Part shown: piece by piece, positions 26,708-35,358 of the stretch
Position numbering within the stretch: the stretch's first letter is position 1
How the letters are laid out: each line of letters starts with the position of its first letter
NCBI GenBank assembly: GCA_016714045.1
Contig: JADJNY010000001.1
Coordinates: 186,001 to 250,000 of the forward strand
Length of the DNA stretch: 64,000 bases
Origin: Planctomycetota bacterium
Lineage (GTDB): Bacteria; Planctomycetota; UBA1135; GCA-002686595
Reading direction: 5' to 3'
Notes under the pieces: generated by a model
Told to the model about the DNA's origin: nothing
Database searches by the model: none
What the model saw: only the letters and a program-made list of their open reading frames with translations
Position numbers and translations under genes: made by a program

Positions 26708-27853
26708 TCACCGCACGCGCCGCGCGCGCAGCTCCGCGAGGGGGTAGAACGTGTCGCGCCAGCGCACGCCGCCCGCGCGCAGCGTGATCCAGGTCGACCG
26801 CAGGATCGCGACGGGCAGGATCCACACGAAGCACGGCGCGAGCAGCGCGACGAGCGGCGACACGCCCTGTCGCGCGCACCCGCGGAGGCCCGGCGCGATC
26901 GTCGCGAAAAGGCCCGCGAGTGCTGCGACGCCCGTCGCGCGGCCCGTGAACGGCCCGAGGGCCGCGACGAGCCACGGCAGCGTGATCGCGAGCGCCGCGG
27001 CGAGTGCGACGCTCGTCCGGTAGCCGAACTGCGCGAAGAAGTTCTTCTCGAGCGCGCGCGGCAGGTCGAACAACGTCCGCGCCCACACGACGCTCGCGTC
27101 GCGCGCCGCGAGGAACGCGCGCGTCCGAAACCCGCCGCGCCGCAGGAGCTTCCCGAGGCGCAGGTCGTCGACGACCTCGTACGCGAGGCGCTCGTGCCCG
27201 CCGATCGCGCGCCACGCGTCGGCGCGCACCAGGTTGAAGGCTCCGATCCCCGCGCCGCTCCGCGGGTGGTCGCGGTTCGCGCGCGCGAGCTCCATCACGA
27301 GCGGCCCGCCGAACGTCGCGACGGCGGCTTGCGCGAAGAGGTTCGCCTCGTCGAGCCGCGTCGCGAGCGTCACGTGCTGCGCGCCGTGCGCGTCGCCCGC
27401 GTCGACCGCGCGCCGCACGACGTCGGGCGCGAGCCACACGTCGCCGTCCGTGAAGAGCAGCCACTCGCCGCGCGCTGCCTCCGCGCCACGCTGGCACGCG
27501 TGCGGCTTCCCGAGCCAGCCCGCGGGGAGCTCCGTCACCTGCACGAGCTTCACGCGCGCGTCGATGCTTGCGAGCGCGCGCACGCGCTCCGCCGTGCGGT
27601 CGCGCGATCGGTCGTCGACGACGACGACCTCGAACTCGACGTCCGCCTGCGCGAGGAGGCGCTCGAGGGTCTCGGCGATGCGCGCCTCCTCGTCGCGCGC
27701 GGGCACGACGACGGTGACCGAGGGCCGCGCTCCCGCCCCCTCCGCGCCGCGCGGCGGCAGATCGGGCAGCGCGGCGAGGTCGAACAGCCCGCGCGCCGCG
27801 ACGAGGACCCACAGGGCCGCGACGGAGAGGAAGACGAGGTCGAGCACGTCCAA
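26708..27853 (-). CDS. Family 2 glycosyltransferase (HpnB-like)
   Basis: A 381-residue membrane glycosyltransferase. After an N-terminal membrane helix (residues 5-27), the GT2 fold starts at SVTVVVPARDEEARI. VVVVDDRSRDRT is the nucleotide-sugar binding Asp segment and FTDGDVW (136-140) is the metal-binding DxD. RSGAGIGAFNLVRADAWRAIGGHE and EVVDDLRLGKLLRR supply the acceptor and ED motifs. Three or more C-terminal helices (about 285-365) are membrane-embedded. This layout matches GT2 proteins near hopanoid or carotenoid genes, though no such genes are seen here. It is convergent with the SGNH gene and divergent from the gene at 27970. Confidence 0.9.
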   Translation of the reverse strand: MDVLDLVFLSVAALWVLVAARGLFDLAALPDLPPRGAEGAGARPSVTVVVPARDEEARIAETLERLLAQADVEFEVVVVDDRSRDRTAERVRALASIDARVKLVQVTELPAGWLGKPHACQRGAEAARGEWLLFTDGDVWLAPDVVRRAVDAGDAHGAQHVTLATRLDEANLFAQAAVATFGGPLVMELARANRDHPRSGAGIGAFNLVRADAWRAIGGHERLAYEVVDDLRLGKLLRRGGFRTRAFLAARDASVVWARTLFDLPRALEKNFFAQFGYRTSVALAAALAITLPWLVAALGPFTGRATGVAALAGLFATIAPGLRGCARQGVSPLVALLAPCFVWILPVAILRSTWITLRAGGVRWRDTFYPLAELRARRVR

Positions 27854-27969
27854 GCGGCGCGGATCCTAGCGGTCGGGCGCGCGTGAAGCGTGACCCGCGT
27901 CGCCGACCCCGCCTAGAATCCGCCGCCGCCCTGGCCCTCGCTCCGCGTTCCTTCGACGCTTTGCCCCTC

Positions 27970-30777
27970 ATGCCGACGCCCAGCCGCTTTGCGTTTCTCC
28001 TCACGGCGCTCCTCGCGTTCCTCCCGCTCTCGCGCGCGGCCGGCGGCGTCGACGACGCACGCCAGATCCACTGGCAGCGCAGCCTGGCGGACGCGCTTGC
28101 GATCGCGGCGGTGGAGGACCGCCCGCTCCTCGTCGCGGTCAACATGGACGGCGAGAGCGCGTGCGAGCGCATCGTGCGCGAGGAGTACCGCGACCCGCGC
28201 TTCGTCGCGAGCACGCGCGCGTTCGTGTGCGTCGTCGCGAGCCCGGTGCGCCACACGGCGCGCGACCACGACGACCAGGGCCGGCGCATCCCCTGTCCGC
28301 GGCTCGGCGAGGTCACGTGCGGCGAGCACGTGGCGCTCGAGCCGATCCTGTACGACGCGTACTTGAAGGACGCCGACCGCGTCGCACCGCGGCACGCGCT
28401 CGTGCTGCAGGACGGGAAGAAGGCGTTCGACGAGTTCCTGCTGTTCGACCTGCGTGACCTCGACGCGATGGTGGAGGAGGCGGCGCGGCGCGAGAACGAC
28501 CGGCGCACGAAGACGAAGCTTGCGCTCGCGACGGAGCCGCCGGCGAAGCTGGACCCCTCGAGCTCCGCGAGCTGGCGCGCGTGGGTCGCGGTGCGCTCCG
28601 CGCGCGGCCGCGCGGCGGTCGAGGCCGCGCTGGCGGCGAAAAGCGGCGAGCGCTTCGTGCGGCTCGCGCTCGAGGCCATCGCAGCGCAGGGCGACGCGGG
28701 CGCGCTCGACGCGCTGCGCGTCGTCGCGTCGCGTGCGAGCGGGCGCGTCGAGCCCGTGCGCGCACCGCTCCTCGCCGCCGTTCGCGCGACGAAGTGCGAG
28801 AAGGCGTTCGCCGAGGCCGCGCGCGAGAACGTGCGTGGATTGGGCGCGTTCCCGGGCGCCGCCGACGCGCTCGACGCGCAGGGCTGGACGTCGCAGCTCG
28901 CCGAGTTGGACGGCGTGTCTTCGGCGACGCGCACGCTGCTCCTCGGCTGTGCGACGCTCGGTCAATACGGAGCGGACGCGCGGCGCGCGCTCGAGCGCGT
29001 GTTCGACGCTGCGCAGCGCGGCGCGATCGATCGGGCGCTCGACGCTCAGGGCGGCGCGTGCTCGCTCGACGAGCTCCTCGGGCTCGCGCGGCGCGTGCGG
29101 AGCCCGAAGCCGATCGCTGGGAGCTCGCCGGCGCCGGAGCCGCTGCCGCGCGCCGGCTTCGTGAGCGACGCGCTGCCCGAGGCGGCGGAGCTCGAGCGCA
29201 CGCTCGCGGAGCTCGAACGCGAGCTCAAGGAGAAGGGCGAGGCGCCCGAGCTGTGCGCGCGCTACGCGAAGGCCGCGCTCGACCTCGGCCGGCGGCGCAT
29301 CGAGGCGAACCAGCCGGGCGCGCAGTTCCTGCTCGAGGACGCGGAGCACTTCTTCGACGTCGCCCTGAAGGCGCGACCGGGCTCGGCCACGTGGTGGATC
29401 GAGCGCGCACGCACCGCGTACTTCCTCGGGAAGTTCGAACGGCAGGCGGAGTTCGGTCGCCGCGCGTGCGCGGCCTCCGCGGACGGGAAGGCGCTCCCGG
29501 GCGGCCTCGATCCGTTCGGTGCGCGGACCACGAAGCCGCAAGGCAGCGTCGAGAGCGCGCTCGCCGCCGTGCTGCTCGACGACGCGCTCGCGATCGAGGC
29601 GTTGCGCTGGATTGGCGATGCGAACGCGCGGCTCCTCGCGGAGCGCTCCGGCCAGGACGCGGGCGTCGAGGTCGCGGGACTCGTCGAAGGCGCGCGCGCG
29701 CTCGGGCTCGTCGCCGTGAGTCCGTTCGGCACGCCGAGCGACTGGGTGACGTGGTCGTCGTTCTACGGCGCCGTCGGGATGTGGCGCGAGGAGCTCGCGG
29801 TGCTGCAGGTAGGCGCCTTGCGGCATCCGGCGGCGCAGGAGCTGCGGCAGCGGTTGACCGCGTCGCTGTGGAACGGCGGGCGCATCGACCTTGCGCCGTA
29901 CAAGGCGGAGTGGATCGCGGACGCGCATCCCGTATCGGCGGACGCGGCGTGGTTCGCGGGGTACGCGTGGGTGCTCGGCGGGGAGGACGCGCGGCGCGTC
30001 GAGGACTTCGAGCGCGCGCTCGCCGCGTACGGGAAGGCGCGGATCTGGTTCGAACGCTCGATCGAGCTCAACGCGGGCTACGCGGACAGCGCGCGGCACT
30101 ACGTCGCGATGGCGTGGCTCGGGGAGGGGTTCGCGCGCGTCGTCGATCCCGAGGGACGCGAGGGCGCGGCGCGGTGCCTCGTCGAGGCCGTGCGCGCGCG
30201 GCCCGGGATCGCGGGAGTGCGTGATGGGCTCGATCGCGAGGCCGTGGATCTCGTCGATGCGTTGGTCGAGTGGCGCGCGAGCAGGGCGAGCCGCGTCGAC
30301 GCGCGCGGGGTCGTGCACGAGTTGAAGGCGATCGACCCGGCGGGGGTGGGGTGGGAGCTCGCGTTCAGCGACGCGTTGTTGCGCGAGGCGCTGCGCGCGG
30401 ATGGGCGCAATCCCGAGCGCGTGATGAAGGACACGGTCGATGCGGCGGACCGGCCGATTCGGATGATGATGGGGTTGGCGACCGTCGAGGGGGATGGGTT
30501 GCTCGCGGGCGCGTTGGAGCTCGCGCGCGAGGCGCGGGGGGGGCGTGACGACGAGGAGACGAGGCATCAGGTCGCGCAGTGCGCGACGATCGAAGCGGAG
30601 CGTGGGTTGGAGCGCGGGTGGGTGGAGCGGGCGTGGGAGCGGTTGACGGAGGCGGCGCCGCTCGTCGGGGTGGAGGTGCGTGGAGGGGAGAAGACGGTGG
30701 CGCGGGCGGAGGAGTGGGCGAAGGAGCTGCGGGGGAGGTTGGGGCCGGCGCGGCCGAGGAATCGGGCGGGGAGGTGA
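27970..30777 (+). CDS. Secreted thioredoxin-fold/TPR protein
   Basis: A 935-residue protein. I choose ATG 27970 because a signal peptide follows it directly (FAFLLTALLAFLPLSRAAGG); the frame is open to a GTG at 27883. Residues 22-150 look like a thioredoxin-fold domain (WQRSLADALAIAAVEDRPLLVAVN, then a stretch like CERIV-EEYRDPRFV) with no CxxC, so it is not redox-active in the usual way. The rest is helical, with HEAT-like and TPR-like repeats (YAKAALDLGRRRIEANQPGA, FERALAAYGKARIWFERSIELNAGY). The last 250 codons become markedly G-rich. The function is unknown. Confidence 0.8.
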   Translation: MPTPSRFAFLLTALLAFLPLSRAAGGVDDARQIHWQRSLADALAIAAVEDRPLLVAVNMDGESACERIVREEYRDPRFVASTRAFVCVVASPVRHTARDHDDQGRRIPCPRLGEVTCGEHVALEPILYDAYLKDADRVAPRHALVLQDGKKAFDEFLLFDLRDLDAMVEEAARRENDRRTKTKLALATEPPAKLDPSSSASWRAWVAVRSARGRAAVEAALAAKSGERFVRLALEAIAAQGDAGALDALRVVASRASGRVEPVRAPLLAAVRATKCEKAFAEAARENVRGLGAFPGAADALDAQGWTSQLAELDGVSSATRTLLLGCATLGQYGADARRALERVFDAAQRGAIDRALDAQGGACSLDELLGLARRVRSPKPIAGSSPAPEPLPRAGFVSDALPEAAELERTLAELERELKEKGEAPELCARYAKAALDLGRRRIEANQPGAQFLLEDAEHFFDVALKARPGSATWWIERARTAYFLGKFERQAEFGRRACAASADGKALPGGLDPFGARTTKPQGSVESALAAVLLDDALAIEALRWIGDANARLLAERSGQDAGVEVAGLVEGARALGLVAVSPFGTPSDWVTWSSFYGAVGMWREELAVLQVGALRHPAAQELRQRLTASLWNGGRIDLAPYKAEWIADAHPVSADAAWFAGYAWVLGGEDARRVEDFERALAAYGKARIWFERSIELNAGYADSARHYVAMAWLGEGFARVVDPEGREGAARCLVEAVRARPGIAGVRDGLDREAVDLVDALVEWRASRASRVDARGVVHELKAIDPAGVGWELAFSDALLREALRADGRNPERVMKDTVDAADRPIRMMMGLATVEGDGLLAGALELAREARGGRDDEETRHQVAQCATIEAERGLERGWVERAWERLTEAAPLVGVEVRGGEKTVARAEEWAKELRGRLGPARPRNRAGR

Positions 30778-30913
30778 TGGAGGGGGGGCGCGCGAGGCGG
30801 AGGGCGCGCGAGGGAGGTGGGGGGCGCGAGGCGAGAGGAGCGGAGGCGAGGGAGGTGAGGGGCCGAGGCGCGATCCATTGCAACGCGCCACAAGAGGTTG
30901 CTCCGCATACCTG

Positions 30914-30961
30914 ATTCCGCGCCGTCACGGGGCCGAGGACGGCCCCGTGACGGCGCGGAAT
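30914..30961. repeat. Perfect 22-base-pair inverted repeat (strong hairpin)
   Basis: Left arm 30914-30935 starts ATTCCGCGCCGTCACGGGG. The right arm, 30940-30961, is its exact complement, and the loop is AGGA. It lies 137 bases after the stop at 30777 and 63 bases before the permease stump. It could act as a transcription terminator in both directions, but the absence of a T-run and its great length make a mobile or REP-like origin possible. Confidence 0.85.
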
Positions 30962-31024
30962 GCTGTTGGGAGAAGAGAGGGGGCGGGAGGGAAGGGGGGT
31001 GTATCTTCGCCGGGGGTGGGGAGC

Positions 31025-31252
31025 ATGCACGTGCGGTGGAGCGCGATGGCCGCGCTCGCGCTCGGCGTCGCGCCGAACGTGCCGGGCTTCCTGAAGGCCG
31101 CGGGCTGGATCGCGAGCGTGCCCGCGTGGTGCGAGGCGGTGTACCCGTACGCGTGGTTCAGCGGTTTCGCGATCGCGGCGGTCGTGCACGCCGGGCTGGG
31201 GCGCGCAGCGACGAAGCGTGCCCAGAACGGCGCCGCCGGCCCCGCCGCGTGA
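31025..31252 (+). pseudogene. C-terminal remnant of an NCS1 family nucleobase permease
   Basis: 75 codons that resemble the last transmembrane segments of NCS1 transporters (cytosine, uracil, allantoin permeases): WSAMAALALGVAPNVPGFL, then VPAWCEAVYPYAWFSGFAIAA. The rest of the permease, about 400 residues, is missing. The sequence before it is the G-rich spacer and hairpin. A cytosine deaminase gene lies 1.3 kb away, which fits an old cytosine salvage pair. The frame is intact but too short to transport, so I treat it as a decayed gene. Confidence 0.7.
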
Positions 31253-31325
31253 GCTGCGACGGGACCGGCGGTGCGCCAAAGCGGTGGAGGCGGCGTCGAG
31301 GCCGCACTTCCGCTCGCGGTGTGGG

Positions 31326-32345
31326 TCAGCTGCCGAGGATCTGCTCGACGAGCTGCATCGCGCGCTCGTCGTCCGAGCCGATCTCCTTGGCGACCTTCGC
31401 GTACTTCTTCGCGCGCTCGGGTTCCTGGAGCGGCCCGCTGCAGAAGTAGGCGGCGTTCACGTGGAGCATGAAGTCGATCTTCTTGTCCTTGCGCGGTCCG
31501 TGCGCGACGAGCTGGTCGAGCTCGGTCAGCGCCGCGCGGGCCAGCTCGTCGTTCTGGACCGACTCGAACTGCGCCATGACGACGCGCTCGAGGAGCCCCT
31601 TCTCGTTCTTCGGGTCGAGCGCGCGCGCCGCGGCGATCATCGCCTCGTCCGCGCGGCCCGCCGCGAGCAGCACCTGGAGCGCGCGCAGCTTGCGGCCCTG
31701 CTTGTTGTCCGCGTCGAAGGTCAGCGCTTCCTGGATCGGGCCGACGAGCACCGTCGCCGCGCGCGAGTTCGCCTGATCGGCTTCGAAGGTCTTGGCGAGC
31801 TCGTCCCAGGCCGTGCCCTTTGCGTCGCCCGTCGCGGCCCTCCACGCATCGGCGATCCCGCGGTAGCGGTCGACGTCGGCGCGACCCTTCGTGCGCAGCT
31901 CCTTCACGTGCGTCACGTACGCCTCGGGGCCGCCCTTCTGGTAGCCGGTCTGCCCGTAGGCGACGCCGTCCGGCGTCATGAGCAGGATCGTGGGGAAGCC
32001 CTGGATGCCGTGGAGCTTGGAGAGCTCGGCGTTGCGCTTCTCGTTCGGGACCTTCTTCTTCGCCTCCTCGCCGCGCGGGTAGTCGAGCGCGACCAGGATG
32101 TAGTCCTTCTTGATCTCGTTCAGGAACGCGTCGTGCGCGAAGACCTCTTCATTGAGCTTGATGCACCACCCGCACCAATCCGACCCCGTGAAGTCGACGA
32201 AGAGGTCCTTCTTCTCGGCCTTCGCGAGCTTGACGGCCTCGTCGTAGTCGGCGACCCATCCGGCGCCGCCGGCGAGGGACAGAGCGGAGAGCAACACGGT
32301 CGCGGCGGTCGCGCGGAGGGCGGAAGTCAGGGTGCGAATCGACAA
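31326..32345 (-). CDS. Secreted thioredoxin family protein
   Basis: A 339-residue protein that begins at TTG 32345. This start is chosen because AAAGGA lies six bases upstream and the peptide following is a good signal sequence (ATAATVLLSALSLAGGAGW). Residues 30-135 form a thioredoxin fold with the active site WCGWC (Cys58, Cys61) in FTGSDWCGWCIKLNEEVF, and the cis-Pro segment GFPTILLM. The C-terminal 200 residues are helical and TPR-like. It probably acts as a periplasmic disulphide reductase or isomerase. Confidence 0.9.
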   Translation of the reverse strand: MSIRTLTSALRATAATVLLSALSLAGGAGWVADYDEAVKLAKAEKKDLFVDFTGSDWCGWCIKLNEEVFAHDAFLNEIKKDYILVALDYPRGEEAKKKVPNEKRNAELSKLHGIQGFPTILLMTPDGVAYGQTGYQKGGPEAYVTHVKELRTKGRADVDRYRGIADAWRAATGDAKGTAWDELAKTFEADQANSRAATVLVGPIQEALTFDADNKQGRKLRALQVLLAAGRADEAMIAAARALDPKNEKGLLERVVMAQFESVQNDELARAALTELDQLVAHGPRKDKKIDFMLHVNAAYFCSGPLQEPERAKKYAKVAKEIGSDDERAMQLVEQILGS

Positions 32346-32351
32346 GCAGGG

Positions 32352-32357
32352 TCCTTT
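32352..32357 (-). promoter_or_regulatory. Ribosome binding site for the TTG start
   Basis: AAAGGA on the minus strand, six bases before the TTG at 32345. It supports this unusual start codon. Confidence 0.6.
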
Positions 32358-32474
32358 CAGGCCGACGGGATGCGAACGACGCGCACGGGTCGGCTCCCGG
32401 GCGCCTCGGACCGAAACCCTATCCGCCGTGTGGCCGGCCGCACAACGGAGCGGTCAGGATGCACGGAAATCGAA

Positions 32475-32505
32475 CGCGGGAAGGCGGCCAGGAGGGCCTT
32501 CCGCG
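32475..32505 (-). terminator. Hairpin after the cytosine deaminase gene
   Basis: A stem of about 10 base pairs with one bulged G (CGCGGGAAGGC with GCCTTCCGCG) lies 24 bases beyond the deaminase stop on the minus strand. It is followed by GTTCGATTTCC, only weakly T-rich. Confidence 0.4.
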
Positions 32506-32528
32506 GCGTTCCAGGCTGTTCGGGGCGT

Positions 32529-32975
32529 TCACGGCTCGACGCCGATGTCCTCGTTCCAAAGCTCCGGCCGCGCCGCGATGAAGGCGCGCATCAGGGCGAT
32601 GCACTCCGCGTCCTGCACGATCTCGAGCTGGACGCCGCGCGAGCGCACGTAGTCCTCGGGGCCGCGGAAGGTCTGGTTCTCGCCGATGACGACGCGCGGG
32701 AGCTTGTAGAGGAGCGCCGTCCCGCTGCACATGTCGCACGGCGAGAGCGTCGAGTAGAGCGTCGCGCGCGCGTAGTCCCGCGCGCGGAGGCGCCCCGCGT
32801 TCTCGAGGCAGTCCATCTCGGCGTGCAGGATCGCGCTCCCCTTCTGCACGCGCCGGTTGTGGCCGCGACCGACGATCTTCCCGTCGAGCACGAGGACCGA
32901 GCCGATCGGGATGCCGCCTTCAGCGAGGCCGGCTCGCGCCTCGTCGATCGCCGCGCGCAGGAAGGGGTCGCTCAT
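32529..32975 (-). CDS. Cytosine deaminase, yeast Fcy1-type
   Basis: 148 residues, the full length of the small zinc-dependent cytosine deaminases that convert cytosine to uracil and ammonia. The zinc site is H51-A-E53 (in SAILHAEMDCLEN) and PCDMC with Cys80 and Cys83; Glu53 is the proton shuttle. Beyond the shared CDA fold, several stretches are those I know from yeast Fcy1: GGIPIG, VGRGHNRR, QKGSA, TLYSTLSPCDMC, GEN-F and the ending W-EDIG. Bacteria more often use the unrelated CodA amidohydrolase, so this form is worth noting. An NCS1 permease stump lies nearby. Confidence 0.92.
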   Translation of the reverse strand: MSDPFLRAAIDEARAGLAEGGIPIGSVLVLDGKIVGRGHNRRVQKGSAILHAEMDCLENAGRLRARDYARATLYSTLSPCDMCSGTALLYKLPRVVIGENQTFRGPEDYVRSRGVQLEIVQDAECIALMRAFIAARPELWNEDIGVEP

Positions 32976-33149
32976 GCACGCGAGCGTAGCGCGCTCGAGC
33001 GGCGTTGCGCCACCGGCGCTTCGCGGACGCGCGGAGGTCGGGCCGTGCCGGCGCCGCGGGTCGCGCGAGAACTCTCTGACGCGTCGCGCGCCGAGCGCGC
33101 GTCGATCCTCGAGCGTCCCGGACGGCGCACTCCTCCGGCCGTGTCCCGC

Positions 33150-33183
33150 GAAAGAAAGCCGGCGCCGCGAGGACGGCGCCGGC
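33150..33183 (-). terminator. Intrinsic terminator (minus strand)
   Basis: A perfect 10-base-pair stem, GCCGGCGCCG with CGGCGCCGGC (33158-33183), with a 6-base loop. On the minus strand it is followed by TTTCTTTCG. This is the clearest intrinsic terminator shape in the region, 400 bases after the stop at 33583. Confidence 0.6.
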
Positions 33184-33449
33184 CACCACCATGACTCTCA
33201 GTCTCTCTCCGGCTTCGGCCGTTGCCTCGACCGGAGGGGGAACCGCGAGCGGGATCACACACCCGCGGTCGCTGCTTCGTAGGCCGCGTGATCGGCCGAG
33301 CCAAGGCCTCAAATTCCTGCGCGAACTCCGGCGCGTCGACGGAACCCCGCGCGAGCTGGCCGCGTCGAAGTCCTGTCCGCGTGCCGGGGGGCCCGCGGGC
33401 AACAGGCCGGTTCCGCGCCCTCGTCCGGCCCGATTCGGGCGCGGAAACG

Positions 33450-33490
33450 CGAGCTCCACCCCGCCGGTACGACCGCGCGTGGTGGAGCTC
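33450..33490. repeat. Inverted repeat GAGCTCCACC / GGTGGAGCTC
   Basis: Two perfect 10-base arms separated by 21 bases. On the plus strand they are followed by GTGTCCTTTTG. It may form part of a structured 3' region. Confidence 0.5.
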
Positions 33491-33517
33491 GTGTCCTTTT
33501 GCCGGTGGAAGCGAAGC

Positions 33518-33551
33518 GTGCGCGGGCGCACGTCGACGTGCGCCCGCGCAC
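33518..33551. repeat. 34-base perfect palindrome
   Basis: GTGCGCGGGCGCACGT is followed at once by its exact complement, centred on GTCGAC. It lies 32 bases after the stop of the minus-strand gene at 33583. It may act in termination or RNA stability, or bind a dimeric protein. Confidence 0.6.
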
Positions 33552-33582
33552 ACGGGCGGAACGAGGCGTCAGCGCAGCTCCA

Positions 33583-35340
33583 TCAGCTCGACCTCGAGCG
33601 CGAGCGCGCCCGGGCCGTTCCGAGGTCGCCGAGGCGCACGGTGCGCGGACCGTCCTTCTTGAAGGCGAGCCGCTCGTCGAAGAGCAGCTGGTCGTAGTCG
33701 GCGAGCTCGAGGGCGCCGATCGCGTCGCCATTCGCCTCGAAGTCGCGCGCCGCTCCCCGCTGCACCCGCGCGCGCGCATGCAGGAGGAGCCGTGTCTCGC
33801 CCGCGAGCCCGGGGAGCGGTCGCGCCTCGACCGCGAGGCCTTCGAACACGCTCCCGACGACGGGGTCGGCCGCGGACGCGCTCTGCGCGACCTCGACGTT
33901 GAGGTCGAAGACGCGCGTCTCTTCCATGCCGAGCACCGCCACCGCCGGCTCGCCCGCGCGCGACGCGAGCACGGCCCGTGCGAGCACGGCGCCCTTCTCT
34001 CCGCCGCGCCGGAGCGTGAGGCCGATCTGGAAGAGGCGCGGAGACGGAGCGAGGCGAGCGAGCGACGCGCCGATCGCGTCGAGCTGCGCCGCGGTCGGAG
34101 GCTGCGACGGATCGTTGGGGCGCACGAGCATCCACCCGCCCCAATCGCCGAAGTCGAAGTCGGGGTACTCGTCGCGCAGCACGTCGAGGACCTCGTCGTG
34201 GGCGCCCGCCTGAAGCGCGATCCGCACGGAGGCGTCCTGGTCGTTGAGGAACGCCATGGGAAGCGCCGAACCTTCGTTGCCAAGCGTGCTGAGGATCCCG
34301 TCGGACTCGATCGACTGCGTCGGCGGTCGGGCGAAGCCCAGGGCGAACGCTCGGAGCTCCGGCGCGCCGGGCTTCCCGACGGGCCCCAGACGGAACTCGC
34401 GCGGGAGCGGCTTCCCGTGCATGCGCAGGACGAAGCACGCGTCGTCGCGGCCCGTGGCGAGGTCGAAGCCCGTGCGCAGCACGAGCGCCTTGCCGTCCGC
34501 GAGGAAGACGTTCAACGCGAGCGAACGGCTCTGGAGCCGCGCGCTCTGGACGGAGCGGGGTGTCGAGCCGCGCAGCACGCCGTCCTGCGTGGTGAGGCTC
34601 ACGTTCCCCGGGAACGGAACGTCGCGCAGCTCGCCGCTCGGCTGGCTCGCGCGCAGCGACAGAGCGAGCCACGTGCCGCCCGGAGCGGGAGCGGCGTACG
34701 CCTGCAATCGCACGCCCGTCGCGATCGTGGCGACGATGGGGTCGAAGATCGAGGCCGCCTGCGCGATCTCGACGTTGTAGTCGGCGACGAACTCCTTCGT
34801 GCCCGAGAGGTCGAGGAGCGCCGGCACGCCGGGCGCGAGGTCGACCCGGTACGTCGAACGTTCGCCGCCCGCGGCCGCGAGCAGCGCCTCCGCGTCGGCC
34901 ACGGCGAGGCTGCCCGTCGTCACGTTCGCGGTGGGTGCGCGCACGACGTCGACCTGGAGCTCCATCGAGCTCGCGAACAGCGCCTCGGTGTTCTGCACGA
35001 GCTGGAGCACGCCGGGCTGCACGTCTTCCGGCGCGCGCACGAGGATCCGAGGCCCGTTCGCGATCCACAACCGCCGGCCCTCGGCGTCGAACTCCGCGGG
35101 GAACTGCTGTTGGATCAAGTCGATCAGGACCTCGGGCGCGGCGGGCTCCGACTCCTGGAGGCTCGAGTCCTGCGAGGCGTCGAACAGCGCCACGACGTGC
35201 GGGAACAGGAACTCGACGGCGCGGAAGGTCGCGGACCGCGGGAACACGCCCGAGAGGTCGTAGGAACGCGTGACGAGCGGCGCTTCGGCGATCGGATCGC
35301 CGGCGAGCGTGGGGAGCGACAGGAGGAAGGCGAGGAACAT
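33583..35340 (-). CDS. Exported protein of unknown function in an ECF sigma operon
   Basis: A 585-residue protein starting at ATG 35340, with a short signal (MFLAFLLSLPTLAG). It is 18 bases from the anti-sigma gene upstream, so it belongs to the sigma/anti-sigma operon. The body is mixed alpha/beta, with two similar halves: each has a DLNVEVAQSAS or DYNVEIAQAAS segment followed by DPVVGSVFEGL or DPIVATIATGV. This suggests an internal duplication like the N-domains of secretin-type proteins. The C-terminus as read ends in an Arg/Ser tail. The next frame gives NGPGALALEVELMELR, a more natural strand ending, so a base may be missing near 33620. Confidence 0.8.
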   Translation of the reverse strand: MFLAFLLSLPTLAGDPIAEAPLVTRSYDLSGVFPRSATFRAVEFLFPHVVALFDASQDSSLQESEPAAPEVLIDLIQQQFPAEFDAEGRRLWIANGPRILVRAPEDVQPGVLQLVQNTEALFASSMELQVDVVRAPTANVTTGSLAVADAEALLAAAGGERSTYRVDLAPGVPALLDLSGTKEFVADYNVEIAQAASIFDPIVATIATGVRLQAYAAPAPGGTWLALSLRASQPSGELRDVPFPGNVSLTTQDGVLRGSTPRSVQSARLQSRSLALNVFLADGKALVLRTGFDLATGRDDACFVLRMHGKPLPREFRLGPVGKPGAPELRAFALGFARPPTQSIESDGILSTLGNEGSALPMAFLNDQDASVRIALQAGAHDEVLDVLRDEYPDFDFGDWGGWMLVRPNDPSQPPTAAQLDAIGASLARLAPSPRLFQIGLTLRRGGEKGAVLARAVLASRAGEPAVAVLGMEETRVFDLNVEVAQSASAADPVVGSVFEGLAVEARPLPGLAGETRLLLHARARVQRGAARDFEANGDAIGALELADYDQLLFDERLAFKKDGPRTVRLGDLGTARARSRSRSS

Positions 35341-35358
35341 ACGGTCTCCGTTCTCGGA

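Larger units (their letters stand above)
32976..33582. other. 607-base non-coding region with three hairpins
   Basis: No open frame here has coding character. It holds three strong structures, listed separately (33158-33183, 33450-33490, 33518-33551). All lie downstream of the minus-strand gene ending at 33583, so a long structured 3' tail or a small RNA is possible. Confidence 0.5.

Noticed and set aside
32976..33582. tmRNA, RNase P RNA or SRP RNA in the long gap
   Set aside because: I found none of their conserved motifs on either strand.
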